The notes under the pieces were generated by a model. That model saw only the letters and a program-made list of their open reading frames with translations, made no database searches and was not told where the DNA came from. Position numbers and translations under genes: made by a program. 64,000 nt of DNA from Streptomyces viridochromogenes. GTDB taxonomy: Bacteria > Actinomycetota > Actinomycetes > Streptomycetales > Streptomycetaceae. The stretch lies in assembly GCF_001270495.1 (NCBI RefSeq), contig NZ_LGUR01000129.1, forward strand, positions 1 through 64,000. Reading direction: 5' to 3'. Of the stretch, positions 24,724 through 32,798 are shown one piece after another (the first letter of the stretch is position 1; each line of letters opens with the position of its first letter).

Positions 24724-25419
24724 GCTCTTCCAGACCTGGACGATCTCATCGCGGAAGTCGACCGGCGCTGCGACACCGCACACCGCCCCGGCGGACAAGA
24801 ACAGCCCGACTGGCTCGCTCTGCTGACCGTCGCCGCCCAACTCGCAGGCCAGATGCAGGCACTGGCAGACGATTTGGTCGAGGACTACGTCGAGCACTGC
24901 CGGATGCACGGCTCCTCATGGACCGACATCGGCGCTGCCTTGGGCGTGACCCGACAGGCGGTGCAGCAGCGCTTCCACGCGCCGCACAAGCGCTACAGCC
25001 CCGACACGATGACCGACGACCTCCGACAGGCGATGGTCCACGTCAAGCAGGCAGCGGTGCACCACCGCAACAACTACATCGGAACCGAGCACCTGCTCTG
25101 GGGACTGACCGCGGAGGACAACAGCGCCACCCGGCTCCTGCAGGCCGCCGGTGTGTCGCCGGAGACGATCCACCGGTCCGTCGGCACCAGGCTGAGCATG
25201 GGCGCCTCCCAGGCAGCCGAACGCATCGCCTGGACGCCCTACTCCCGCAAGGCCATCGCCATCGCCGAGGCAAGATCCGAACAGAACGGCTCCGACCACA
25301 TCGACTGCGACGACCTGCTCATCGGCCTCGCCCAGGTCGGCCGCGGAGTTGCCGCCGACGTCCTGACCGAGGCCGGCTTCGACCCGGCCGCCCTCGACGC
25401 CACCACTGCCGACGCCTGA
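24721..25419 (+). CDS. HTH and Clp-N domain protein, transposon cargo
   Basis: This 232-aa protein has an N-terminal sigma-like helix-turn-helix (HGSSWTDIGAALGVTRQAVQQRF, about residues 60-83) and two Clp N-terminal repeats (about 105-225: YIGTEHLLWGLTAEDNSATRLL and HIDCDDLLIGLAQVGRGVA), the substrate-recognition fold of ClpA/ClpC, without any ATPase part. Stand-alone proteins of this type occur in actinomycetes. The start is either ATG 24721 at the edge of the palindrome or ATG 24670 inside it; neither has a clear ribosome site. It is the only gene of the transposon not needed for transposition, and it may regulate the element. Confidence 0.8.
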   Translation: MALPDLDDLIAEVDRRCDTAHRPGGQEQPDWLALLTVAAQLAGQMQALADDLVEDYVEHCRMHGSSWTDIGAALGVTRQAVQQRFHAPHKRYSPDTMTDDLRQAMVHVKQAAVHHRNNYIGTEHLLWGLTAEDNSATRLLQAAGVSPETIHRSVGTRLSMGASQAAERIAWTPYSRKAIAIAEARSEQNGSDHIDCDDLLIGLAQVGRGVAADVLTEAGFDPAALDATTADA

Positions 25420-25474
25420 GCCCACCACAGCCCCGGCGAGAGCACTCCGACGGACCTGCGAGACCGCGGCTCTC

Positions 25475-25576
25475 TGCCCGGACTTGAGTGAGACGCACCG
25501 TCGAATCCCGTCTCACTCAAGTCCGGACACCGCAGGTCAGCGCAACACGATGCCCGGACTTATCCGAGACAGGACA
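25475..25576 (-). repeat. Right end of transposon: three TnsB-type sites
   Basis: The terminal site is 25551-25570, 6 bp from the end. A second in the same orientation lies at 25475-25494, and a third in reverse orientation at 25510-25529. The second and third together form an 18-bp perfect inverted repeat (25478-25495 with 25509-25526). The pattern differs from the left end, as expected for Tn7-like elements, whose ends are asymmetric. Confidence 0.88.
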
Positions 25577-25592
25577 CCCGAGCGGCAGCTCG
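25577..25592 (+). repeat. 16-bp direct repeat flanking the Tn7-like element (right)
   Basis: Identical to 19733-19748 and exactly adjacent to the terminal ACA. Tn7 normally duplicates 5 bp, so 16 bp is unusually long. Confidence 0.9.
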
Positions 25593-25681
25593 ACCTGGCC
25601 CGAACCCCTGACGTCATCCGCGCTCGGCGCCGCTACCGGCGGCTCCGACGAGCTACGGCCCGACCGTCACCGGTGTTCGCC
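25577..25681 (+). pseudogene. TniQ remnant outside the transposon
   Basis: The frame beginning at 25577 reads PERQLDLARTPDVIRARRRY and on to RRLRRATA. This matches the middle of the intact TniQ (RQLDLTDLPEVVQAQRRHYR) without being identical. It looks like a piece of a second, related element. The 16-bp flanking repeat is part of this fragment. No start codon or intact reading frame remains. Confidence 0.6.
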
Positions 25682-25760
25682 AGGACGCCCTGGTTCTGCT
25701 GTCGGCAGACCGGCTGGATGTCATACGGCGACCTGCCACGATGGCCGCATGGGGAAGAGC

Positions 25761-26462
25761 ATGGCGGTGCGTCGACTCGATCTCGGGTACTTCATCCGGC
25801 CTGCACCGGAGACCGGTGGCGCACAGCCACGAGTCGAACCTGTCCTTGCCTACCTGGTGCGACACGACAACGGGTTGGTCCTCTTCGATACCGGCATCGG
25901 CGAAGCAGACCCCGAAACCGAAGCGCACTACCGGCCCCGACGCCGCGCGTTACAGGACGCCCTGTCCGCGTCCGGAGTCGCCCTTGATGACATCTCCATG
26001 GTCGTGAACTGCCACCTGCACTTCGACCACTGCGGCGGCAACCCCCTCCTGGGCGGCAGGCCCATCGTGGTTCAGGACGTCGAACTGGCCACCGCTCGTC
26101 GGGGCGACCACACCTTCGACGAACTGATCGACTTCCCCGGCGCAACCTACGAGGAAGTCGCCGGCGAAAGCGAGGTCTGGCCGGGAATCTGGATCATTCC
26201 AACGCCCGGGCACACCCAAGGGCACCAGTCGCTGGTCCTCCGGCAGAACGACGGCACAGTGGTTCTCGCCGGCCAGGCACACGACTTCGCTTCCCACTTC
26301 GCGTCCGAGCAACTGGCCCGCCACGCGACACTTCACGGCGTGGAGCAGCCACTTCCTCCCTACCCGGACTGGCTGGACCGACTCGCCGACTTCGACCCAC
26401 GACGCGTGCTCTTCGCCCACGACTGCTCGGTCTGGGAACCGGCGCGGACAGAAGGCCGCTGA
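25761..26462 (+). CDS. Metallo-beta-lactamase fold hydrolase (AHL-lactonase family)
   Basis: This 233-aa protein carries the zinc motif H85-x-H87-x-D89-H90 in NCHLHFDHCGGN, a further His in PGHTQGHQSL, and a late Asp in LAGQAHDFASH. It fits the N-acyl homoserine lactonase-like branch, which opens lactone rings, but many members act on other esters or lactones. ATG 25761 (MAVRRLDLGYFIRP) has GGGGAAG five bases upstream; ATG 25749 is an alternative. It is the first intact gene right of the transposon. Confidence 0.85.
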   Translation: MAVRRLDLGYFIRPAPETGGAQPRVEPVLAYLVRHDNGLVLFDTGIGEADPETEAHYRPRRRALQDALSASGVALDDISMVVNCHLHFDHCGGNPLLGGRPIVVQDVELATARRGDHTFDELIDFPGATYEEVAGESEVWPGIWIIPTPGHTQGHQSLVLRQNDGTVVLAGQAHDFASHFASEQLARHATLHGVEQPLPPYPDWLDRLADFDPRRVLFAHDCSVWEPARTEGR

Positions 26463-26525
26463 AGCCGACGCCGGCGAGGTCACCGCCAGGGGCTGCCGTT
26501 CGGATCATGTCGGCAGCGCCGCACG

Positions 26526-29500
26526 CTACCCGCCCGCCCCGCAGGGCCCCTTAAGCGGGCCGAGACCGGCGTCAAGGGCCCCGCAGATGCTGCGGATCGC
26601 GTCGGACGGGTCGGGCAGGTCGATGGTCCACAACGCGACCGAGCTGCCCGTGCCGACGGCCAGGGTGTGTCCGTCCGGGCTGAACGCCACTGCCGGGTGC
26701 GAGCGGGTCGGCAAGGACATGCGGGGCCGGCCGGTCGCGAGATCCCGCAGTTCGACTCCTCTGGCGGTGCCGATGGCGAGGGTGTGTCCGTCGGGGCTGA
26801 AGGACGGCGCCGTCAGGGGCCCCGCCGCACCGGAGACACTGAAGCTGTCCAAGAGGCGACCGGTGCCCGCGTTCCACGTCTTCACGGATCTGCCGCTCGC
26901 GGTGGCCAGCGTGTGCCCGTCCGGGCTGAACGCGAGGGACAGCGGGCTCCCGGCGCCCGACCTGATGGTGCGCTGTGTGCGCCCGGTCGCGGCGTCGAGC
27001 AGCGTGACCCGGTCGTCGTCGGCCTCGATGCTCACGACGGCGAGTGTGCGGCCGTCCGGGGTGAACGCCATCGCCCTGACGGGTCGGTCGCGGCCGGTGC
27101 GGACGGTGTGCAGTGCGCCGGTGGAAAGGTGCCAGATCCGCACCGATTGCTCCCAGTCGACGACGGCGACCCGCCTCCCGTCGGGGCTGAAGACCGCCGT
27201 GTCGAGGGCGCCCAGGGCACGGCTTTGGCGAAGGCGGCCCGTGGCGAGATCCCGGACCTCGATCACCCTCGCCCACAGCCTGTGCCTGATGGCCGAGTTC
27301 TTGATGGCCGAGTTCTTCGTGGCGGCGTTGTCGACGACCCTGGCGGCCAGGGCGCGTCCCGCCGGGCCGAACCCCACGGCCCCGAGGCGGGAGCCCGGGA
27401 GCGCCAGTGTGGCTTCGTGATCGCCGGTCCTGGCATTGCAGAGCTGTACCGCCCCGCGGCCGGGCAGCTCCCCTTGGCTGACCGTGGCCACCGTGTGTCC
27501 GTCCGGGCTGAAGGCCATGTCGGTGACGGACGTGCCGGCCCGGCCCGGAAGCGTGGTCCGCGGCTGTTCCGCGGGCAGGCCGTGGACGCGGATGGCGGGG
27601 TCCCGATTGCTGCTGGTGACGAGGGTGCGGCCGCCCGCGCCGAGGGCCACGTGCATGGCGCCACGTCCCCGATGACCGGCGGTCACGGTTCCCCGCGCCG
27701 CGCCCGAGGCGGTGTCCCACAGCCGCACCCTGTCCCCCGGGCCCGGGACGGCGAGGGTCCGCCCGTCCGGGGCGAAGGCCATCCCGTTCATCCCGACGGC
27801 GACGTCCTTGATGGTGCGCCGGACGCCGCCGGTGGCCACCTCCCGCAGTTGCACCACCCCTTCGGTGGGAACCACCGCGTAGGTCCGGCCGTCAGGACTG
27901 AAGGCCGTCGCCCGGCCCTCGATCCGGCCGTCGCGGACGGTCCGGGCGCGGCCGGTGGCCATGTCCCACACCCGCAGCCGTCCGTTGAGGCCCACCGCTG
28001 CGACGGTCCGTCCGTCAGGGCCGAAGGCGACCGCCTGCGGGTCGGAGTGGCCGGTGAAGCTGCGCCGCTCGCGGCCGGTGCCCACGTCCCACACCCGTAC
28101 GGCCGTCGGGGACGAGGCGGCCACCGTACGGCCGTCAGGGCTGAAGTCCATGCCGCGTACCGCGCCGTCGGGCACGGCGAGGGTTCTGGTCTTCCTGCCG
28201 GTGGCCGGATCCCACAGGCCCAGCAGTACGCCGGTGCCACCGGCGGAGGTGACAGCGAGGGTGCGTCCGTCGGGGCTGAACGCCATGACGTCGCCGACGG
28301 TGTCGCGGCCGGTGGAGAACGTACGTCGGAGCTCGCCTTCCGGCAGGTTCCAGATCCGCACGGTGCCGTCCGCGCTCTGGCCGGCGAGGGTGTGACCGTC
28401 CGGGCTGAGGGCGAGGGAGGACACGGGTTCGGTGCCGCCGGCCAGGCGCTCGCGCAGCGGCAGCGCGGCGGCGGTGTAAAGGGCGGCGGTGGCCTCACGG
28501 GTCGGGCTGGTGCGGTAGGCGCGGACGGCGAGCAGTGCGGCGCGGTCGGGATCGGAGTCCAGCAACGCGCCGGACTGGGCGGCCAGTTGGCGCGACTCGG
28601 CCAGGTGCTGGGCGGTGACCGCGCTCTGCCACTGCCGTACGGCGAGGCCGGCGGCGACGAGGGCGAGGCACAGGGCGGCGGTGACCGCGGTGAGCACCAG
28701 CCGGTACCGGCGGCGGCCCTTCCGCTCGTGGTCACGGCCCGCGTCGAGGAAGGCACGCTCCACTTCGGTCAGGTCCTCGCGCCGTGCGCCGCCGAAGTGT
28801 TCCCGCGCGACGGCGAGCCGGCTCCCCCGGTACAACGCGCCCTGTTCACGGCCCAGTTCCTGCCAGGCGTGGGCCGCCTCGGTCAGGTTCCGGTGCACAC
28901 GCAGGCGTTCGCGGTCCTCCTCGATCCACCCGCGCAACCGGGGCCAGGCCGTGATCAGGGCCTCGTGGGCCAGCTCGACCGTGTCGCCGTCCAGGGTGAG
29001 CAGCCGTGCCCCGGCGAGTGCCTCCAGCACATGGGCGGTGTCCTCCCGGCCGCTGCCGGGCAGTTCCGCGCGCTCGACGGAACGGCGGGTGTCGGGGGTG
29101 CCGTCGCCGGGGGCGATCAGGCGCAGCAACACCCGGCGGGCGGCAGCCGCCTGGCCTTCGGTGAAGCGGCCGTAGACCTTCTCGGCGGTCTTGGCGATCG
29201 CGCCGTCCAGGCGTCCGGCCGCCTCGTAGCCCGCCAGGGTCAGGGTCTTGCCGCGGCGCAGACGCCAGGTCTCCAGCAACGCGTGGGACAACAGCGGCAG
29301 CCCGCCCGGCGCGTCGGCGACCTCCTCGACCAGCCGGGCGGTGAGCGCGCGTTCCACGGCCAGTCCGGCGGCCGTGGCCGGCTTGACGACGGCGTCGCGC
29401 AGTTCCGCCGGGCTCATCGCACCGGCCAGCAGGTTGGCGTCGCGCAGTCCGTCGGCCAGGTCGCGGTGCTCGGCGCAGCGGCCGTAGAAGTCGCCGCGCA

Positions 29501-30239
29501 CCGCCAACAGCACCCGTAAGCGGCTCTCGGGCTCCCGGGCGGCCAGCAGCAGGTCGATGAAGCGGGCCCGTTCGGCGGCATCGTGGCAGAGGGTGAAGAC
29601 CTCCTCGAACTGGTCGACGATCACGAGGGTGTCCGCCCCGGCGCCGCCGTCCCCGGGAACCGCGGGTGTGAGCAGGGGCGCATGGGTGCGGGCGGGGCGT
29701 TCGCCCGGGGTCAGGATCCGGATCGCGGCAGGACGCGGATCCGGCTCCCGAGCCTGCCGCAGGACGGGTATCAGGCCGGCCCGCAGCAGGGAGGACTTGC
29801 CGCTGCCGGAAGGGCCGAAGACCGCCGCGAACCGCCGGCGGCGCAGCAGGTCGACCAGGTCGGCGGTGAGCTGTTCCCGGCCGAAGAACAGGGCACTGTC
29901 ACCGGTCTCGAACCGCGCCAGCCCCCGGTACGGCGGGACTGATCCGTCGTCGTTGGTGGCGCCGTCACCGGCGGACTCCGCCAGCGCCTCCTGCCACCGG
30001 GCCTCCCATTCCGCCGGGTCCCCGCCGCATGCCCGCGCATAGGCCAGGGCCACCGGCAGCGTCGGCAACCGCTCGCCGGCCGCCGCCTGCGACAGCGTGG
30101 TCACCGAGTAGCCCGCCCTCCGGGCCAGCGACCGGTAGGTGACCCCGCCCGCCTGTGCCCGCAGCTTGCGTAACTCGAACGCGAACCGCTGCACCGGCCC
30201 CGCCGCCGGATCCACCGGCCCCTCACGACGCCCCGCCAC
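26526..30239 (-). CDS. XRE-STAND NTPase with membrane helix and WD40 repeats
   Basis: This 1237-aa protein starts with GTG 30239, preceded by GGAGGGGTGAGG. In order it has: helix-turn-helix of XRE type (about 20-75), nSTAND1 NTPase (about 100-500; Walker A GPSGSGKSS at 142-150, Walker B LVIVDQFEEVF), a single membrane helix (about 520-542), then about 14 WD40 blades carrying the FSPDGRTLA repeat (about 600-1230). STAND proteins are ligand-triggered switches; related WD40-STAND proteins serve in signalling, programmed cell death or phage defence. The target of this one is unknown. Boxes in its divergent promoter fit autoregulation through the XRE domain. Confidence 0.92.
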   Translation of the reverse strand: MAGRREGPVDPAAGPVQRFAFELRKLRAQAGGVTYRSLARRAGYSVTTLSQAAAGERLPTLPVALAYARACGGDPAEWEARWQEALAESAGDGATNDDGSVPPYRGLARFETGDSALFFGREQLTADLVDLLRRRRFAAVFGPSGSGKSSLLRAGLIPVLRQAREPDPRPAAIRILTPGERPARTHAPLLTPAVPGDGGAGADTLVIVDQFEEVFTLCHDAAERARFIDLLLAAREPESRLRVLLAVRGDFYGRCAEHRDLADGLRDANLLAGAMSPAELRDAVVKPATAAGLAVERALTARLVEEVADAPGGLPLLSHALLETWRLRRGKTLTLAGYEAAGRLDGAIAKTAEKVYGRFTEGQAAAARRVLLRLIAPGDGTPDTRRSVERAELPGSGREDTAHVLEALAGARLLTLDGDTVELAHEALITAWPRLRGWIEEDRERLRVHRNLTEAAHAWQELGREQGALYRGSRLAVAREHFGGARREDLTEVERAFLDAGRDHERKGRRRYRLVLTAVTAALCLALVAAGLAVRQWQSAVTAQHLAESRQLAAQSGALLDSDPDRAALLAVRAYRTSPTREATAALYTAAALPLRERLAGGTEPVSSLALSPDGHTLAGQSADGTVRIWNLPEGELRRTFSTGRDTVGDVMAFSPDGRTLAVTSAGGTGVLLGLWDPATGRKTRTLAVPDGAVRGMDFSPDGRTVAASSPTAVRVWDVGTGRERRSFTGHSDPQAVAFGPDGRTVAAVGLNGRLRVWDMATGRARTVRDGRIEGRATAFSPDGRTYAVVPTEGVVQLREVATGGVRRTIKDVAVGMNGMAFAPDGRTLAVPGPGDRVRLWDTASGAARGTVTAGHRGRGAMHVALGAGGRTLVTSSNRDPAIRVHGLPAEQPRTTLPGRAGTSVTDMAFSPDGHTVATVSQGELPGRGAVQLCNARTGDHEATLALPGSRLGAVGFGPAGRALAARVVDNAATKNSAIKNSAIRHRLWARVIEVRDLATGRLRQSRALGALDTAVFSPDGRRVAVVDWEQSVRIWHLSTGALHTVRTGRDRPVRAMAFTPDGRTLAVVSIEADDDRVTLLDAATGRTQRTIRSGAGSPLSLAFSPDGHTLATASGRSVKTWNAGTGRLLDSFSVSGAAGPLTAPSFSPDGHTLAIGTARGVELRDLATGRPRMSLPTRSHPAVAFSPDGHTLAVGTGSSVALWTIDLPDPSDAIRSICGALDAGLGPLKGPCGAGG

Positions 30240-30280
30240 ACCCTCACCCCTCCGGCCCGCCCCGGCATCAGCGCACCCCG

Positions 30281-30349
30281 GTCGTCGTTCGACCGGTCGT
30301 TGCCCAGCCGGTCATTGTTCGACCGCCGAAACGGTACTGCCGAACAATG
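30281..30349. promoter_or_regulatory. Operator-like boxes between STAND and acyltransferase genes
   Basis: The box GTC(G/A)T(C/T)GTTCGACC occurs at 30281 and 30311 (30 bp apart). CATTGTTCG at 30313 is matched by its inverted copy CGAACAATG at 30341. All lie in the 132-bp divergent gap, so one regulator could control both genes. Confidence 0.55.
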
Positions 30350-30371
30350 CCCCGGCCGCTGAACTCGGTGA

Positions 30372-31580
30372 ATGCAATCCCCACCCCTCGTCCCCGCCGC
30401 ACGGCTGGGCTGGCTGGACGCGTTACGCGGCATCGCCGCGCTCGTCGTGGTGTTCGACCACTCGTCGTACACCTTCATGGCGGACTTCCGGCGGGAGTTG
30501 ATGCCGCAGTTCAACACCAGCCGCTACGGCATCATGGTGTTCTTCCTGGTCAGCGGCTACATCATCCCCGCGTCCCTGGAGCGCCGGGGCTGCGTCCGGA
30601 CGTTCTGGATCGGACGGCTCTTCCGGGTGTACCCGCTGTGGGCGGCGGTCGTCACCGTGCTCCTCGCCCTCCACCTCCTGGGCATCGCGGAGATGCGTGA
30701 CTTCGGTGGGCAGAGCGCCGCCACCGTGGTCGTCGCCCACGCCACCATGCTCCAGGAGCTGCTGGGGACCCCCAATCTCCTTCTCATCCTGTGGACGCTC
30801 TCGTACGAGATGTCCTTCTACCTGCTCGTCGTCGCTCTCTTCACGGTCCGTCTGCACCAGCGGTCCGCGGTGGTCGCCGTCCTCCTGGCCGTGCTCGCCG
30901 CGGTGGGCGTGACGGCCGGGGTCGCGCTGCCGGCCTCCGCCCTGTCCGGCGTGGTCGGCACCGGCCCGCTGATCGCGGTCGCCTCGGTCGCCATGGCGGT
31001 CGCCCTCTGCTGTGCCGGCGCGAGGTCACCCGTACTCCGGTTGTTCGGGGGTGTCCTGGGCGGGGTACTGGCGCTCGTCCTGGTCCCGTTCAACGGCACG
31101 GTCCCCCTGTGGGAGGGCCTGGTGATCCTCGCCGTGATGTTCCTCGGCACCGCCGTCCACCGCGCCGAGAACGGTCAGAGCACCTGGGGGTGCGCGGCGG
31201 GCACGGCCGTCGTGGTGGTGGCCTGTGCCGTGGGGAGCGCGTACCGGTACGGCGACGGTGACCACTTCACCCGGCGCGGCTGGATCGTCGCCTTCCTGCT
31301 GGCTGTGCTCACCTTCGGCGCCGGTCTGGCGGCACGCCGCCGGCGCATACCGCGGCTGCTGACCGGACTGGGCACGATCAGCTACTCGGTCTACCTGGTG
31401 CATCCGGTGCCGCTGGCGGTGATCGACGGCACGATCGGCCGGCGGCAGCAGGACAGTCCCGCCCTCGAAGTGGCGTTCTTCACGGTGCTGCTGCCCCTGT
31501 GCGTGCTGACGTACCGCTACGTCGAAGCGCCGAGCCAGAGGTGGGGCAGCGGGTTGGCGCGCCGCACGCGGCCGCCGTGA
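30372..31580 (+). CDS. Acyltransferase 3 family membrane protein
   Basis: This 402-aa protein has about ten membrane helices. The AT3 signature near the N-terminus (LDALRGIAALVVVFDHSSY) contains the proposed catalytic His, and FFLVSGYIIPASL and FWIGRLFRVYPLW follow in the usual order. Such enzymes transfer acyl groups to sugars, lipids, antibiotics or cell-wall polymers across the membrane. No SGNH domain is attached. It is divergent from the STAND gene and in line with the hydrolase gene 119 bp downstream. The specific acceptor cannot be read from the sequence. Confidence 0.9.
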   Translation: MQSPPLVPAARLGWLDALRGIAALVVVFDHSSYTFMADFRRELMPQFNTSRYGIMVFFLVSGYIIPASLERRGCVRTFWIGRLFRVYPLWAAVVTVLLALHLLGIAEMRDFGGQSAATVVVAHATMLQELLGTPNLLLILWTLSYEMSFYLLVVALFTVRLHQRSAVVAVLLAVLAAVGVTAGVALPASALSGVVGTGPLIAVASVAMAVALCCAGARSPVLRLFGGVLGGVLALVLVPFNGTVPLWEGLVILAVMFLGTAVHRAENGQSTWGCAAGTAVVVVACAVGSAYRYGDGDHFTRRGWIVAFLLAVLTFGAGLAARRRRIPRLLTGLGTISYSVYLVHPVPLAVIDGTIGRRQQDSPALEVAFFTVLLPLCVLTYRYVEAPSQRWGSGLARRTRPP

Positions 31581-31698
31581 CGAGCGCCCGGGCCCCTCTG
31601 CGGCCTTGCCGAACCGGCAAACGAACTCGTCCTCCCGGGACGGACTTCCGCATGATCGGTGTCACACCGAAACGGGACCGAAGTCCTGGAGGAGGCCT

Positions 31699-32703
31699 AT
31701 GTCACAGCACACCGCGGAGATCACCCATCGGTCGGTCTCCTCGCCTGCGGGCCGGATTCACCTCGCGGAGCAGGGATCCGGGCCACTGGTACTGCTCGTG
31801 CACGGCTTTCCGGAATCCTGGTACTCCTGGCGCCACCAGCTGCCGGTACTCGCGGCGGCTGGGTACCGCGCGGTCGCCATCGACGTCCGCGGCTACGGCC
31901 GCTCCTCCAGGCCGGCCGCGGCGGACGCGTACCGGATGCTCGACCTGGTGGAGGACAACGTCTCGGTGGTGCACGCCCTGGGCGAGGAGCCGGCGGTGGT
32001 CGTCGGCCACGACTGGGGTGCGGCCATCGCCGCGAACTCCGCGCTGCTCAGGCCGGACGTCTTCCGGGCGGTGGGACTGCTGAGCGTTCCCTACACCCCG
32101 CGCGGCGGGCCCCGGCCCAGCGACGTCTTCGCCGGGATGGGCGGGGACGAGGAGTTCTACGTCTCGTACTTCCAGGAGCCGGGCCGCGCCGAGGCGGAGA
32201 TCGAACCCGACGTACGCGGCTGGCTCGCGGGCTTCTACGCGGCCCTGTCCGCCGACACCATGCCCCCGCCCGGCGCTCCCGACCCGCACTTCGTCAGCAA
32301 GGCCGGGAAGGCCGGGACCAGGGCCGGGACGCTGCGTGACCGGTTCCCCAGCGGCCGACTGCCCGCGTGGCTCAGCGAGAGGGACCTCGACGTCTACGCC
32401 GGGGAGTTCGAGCGGACCGGCGTGACCGGAGCGCTCAACCGCTACCGGAACATGGACCGCGACTGGGAGGACCTCGCCGCCTTCGACGGTGCTCCCGTCA
32501 CCCAGCCGTCCCTGTTCATCGGCGGCAGCCTGGACGCGTCCACGACCTGGCTGGCCGACGCGATCAAGGCGTACCCGGTGACGTTGCCGGGCCTGGTCTC
32601 CTCCCATCTCCTCGACGGCTGCGGCCACTGGATCCAGCAAGAACGCCCCGCCGAGACCAACCGCCTGCTCACCGACTGGCTCGCCGCCCTGCCCGCCGCC
32701 TGA
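31699..32703 (+). CDS. Alpha/beta hydrolase, epoxide hydrolase-like
   Basis: This 334-aa cytoplasmic enzyme has the oxyanion motif HGFPESW (35-41), nucleophile D105 in VVGHDWGAAIA (Asp as in epoxide and haloalkane hydrolases, not Ser), and a terminal His in LLDGCGHWIQQE. Lid-domain Tyr residues lie in RNMDRDW-proximal helices. It most likely opens epoxides to diols. The ATG at 31699 follows a perfect GGAGGAGG site. It may be co-transcribed with the epimerase-like gene about 95 bp downstream. Confidence 0.9.
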   Translation: MSQHTAEITHRSVSSPAGRIHLAEQGSGPLVLLVHGFPESWYSWRHQLPVLAAAGYRAVAIDVRGYGRSSRPAAADAYRMLDLVEDNVSVVHALGEEPAVVVGHDWGAAIAANSALLRPDVFRAVGLLSVPYTPRGGPRPSDVFAGMGGDEEFYVSYFQEPGRAEAEIEPDVRGWLAGFYAALSADTMPPPGAPDPHFVSKAGKAGTRAGTLRDRFPSGRLPAWLSERDLDVYAGEFERTGVTGALNRYRNMDRDWEDLAAFDGAPVTQPSLFIGGSLDASTTWLADAIKAYPVTLPGLVSSHLLDGCGHWIQQERPAETNRLLTDWLAALPAA

Positions 32704-32798
32704 CTCGTCGTCGCGCCCTTTCCCGGATGTCACAGAACAGGTGGGCCGGATCGTCCAAGGTTTCGGAGGTGTATCCCCGAATCGGGACGGTGAGTGTC

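Larger units (their letters stand above)
19749..25576 (+). mobile_element. Tn7-like transposon (TnsA, TnsB, TnsC, TniQ)
   Basis: The ends read TGTCCTGTCTC on the left and its inverted copy on the right, followed inside by GTCCGGGCA at the same distance. Both ends carry several 20-bp TnsB-type sites. Inside, on one strand and with overlapping genes, are TnsA-like endonuclease, TnsB DDE transposase, TnsC-type AAA ATPase (with a frameshift) and TniQ, then a single Clp-N/HTH gene. At 5.8 kb it is very small for this class and has almost no cargo. No CRISPR array or cas gene is present, so target choice probably depends on TniQ or another protein. It sits between the XRE regulator and the accessory block. 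Confidence 0.93.

Noticed and set aside
19749..25576. Possible CRISPR-associated transposon
   Set aside because: No regularly spaced repeats and no cas genes are found in or near the element; the repeated 20-mers are TnsB-type sites at the ends.
26667..29519. 950-residue open frame antisense to the STAND-WD40 gene
   Set aside because: It mirrors the repeated WD40 codons in a frame that stays open because of high GC; its product shows no recognisable domain.
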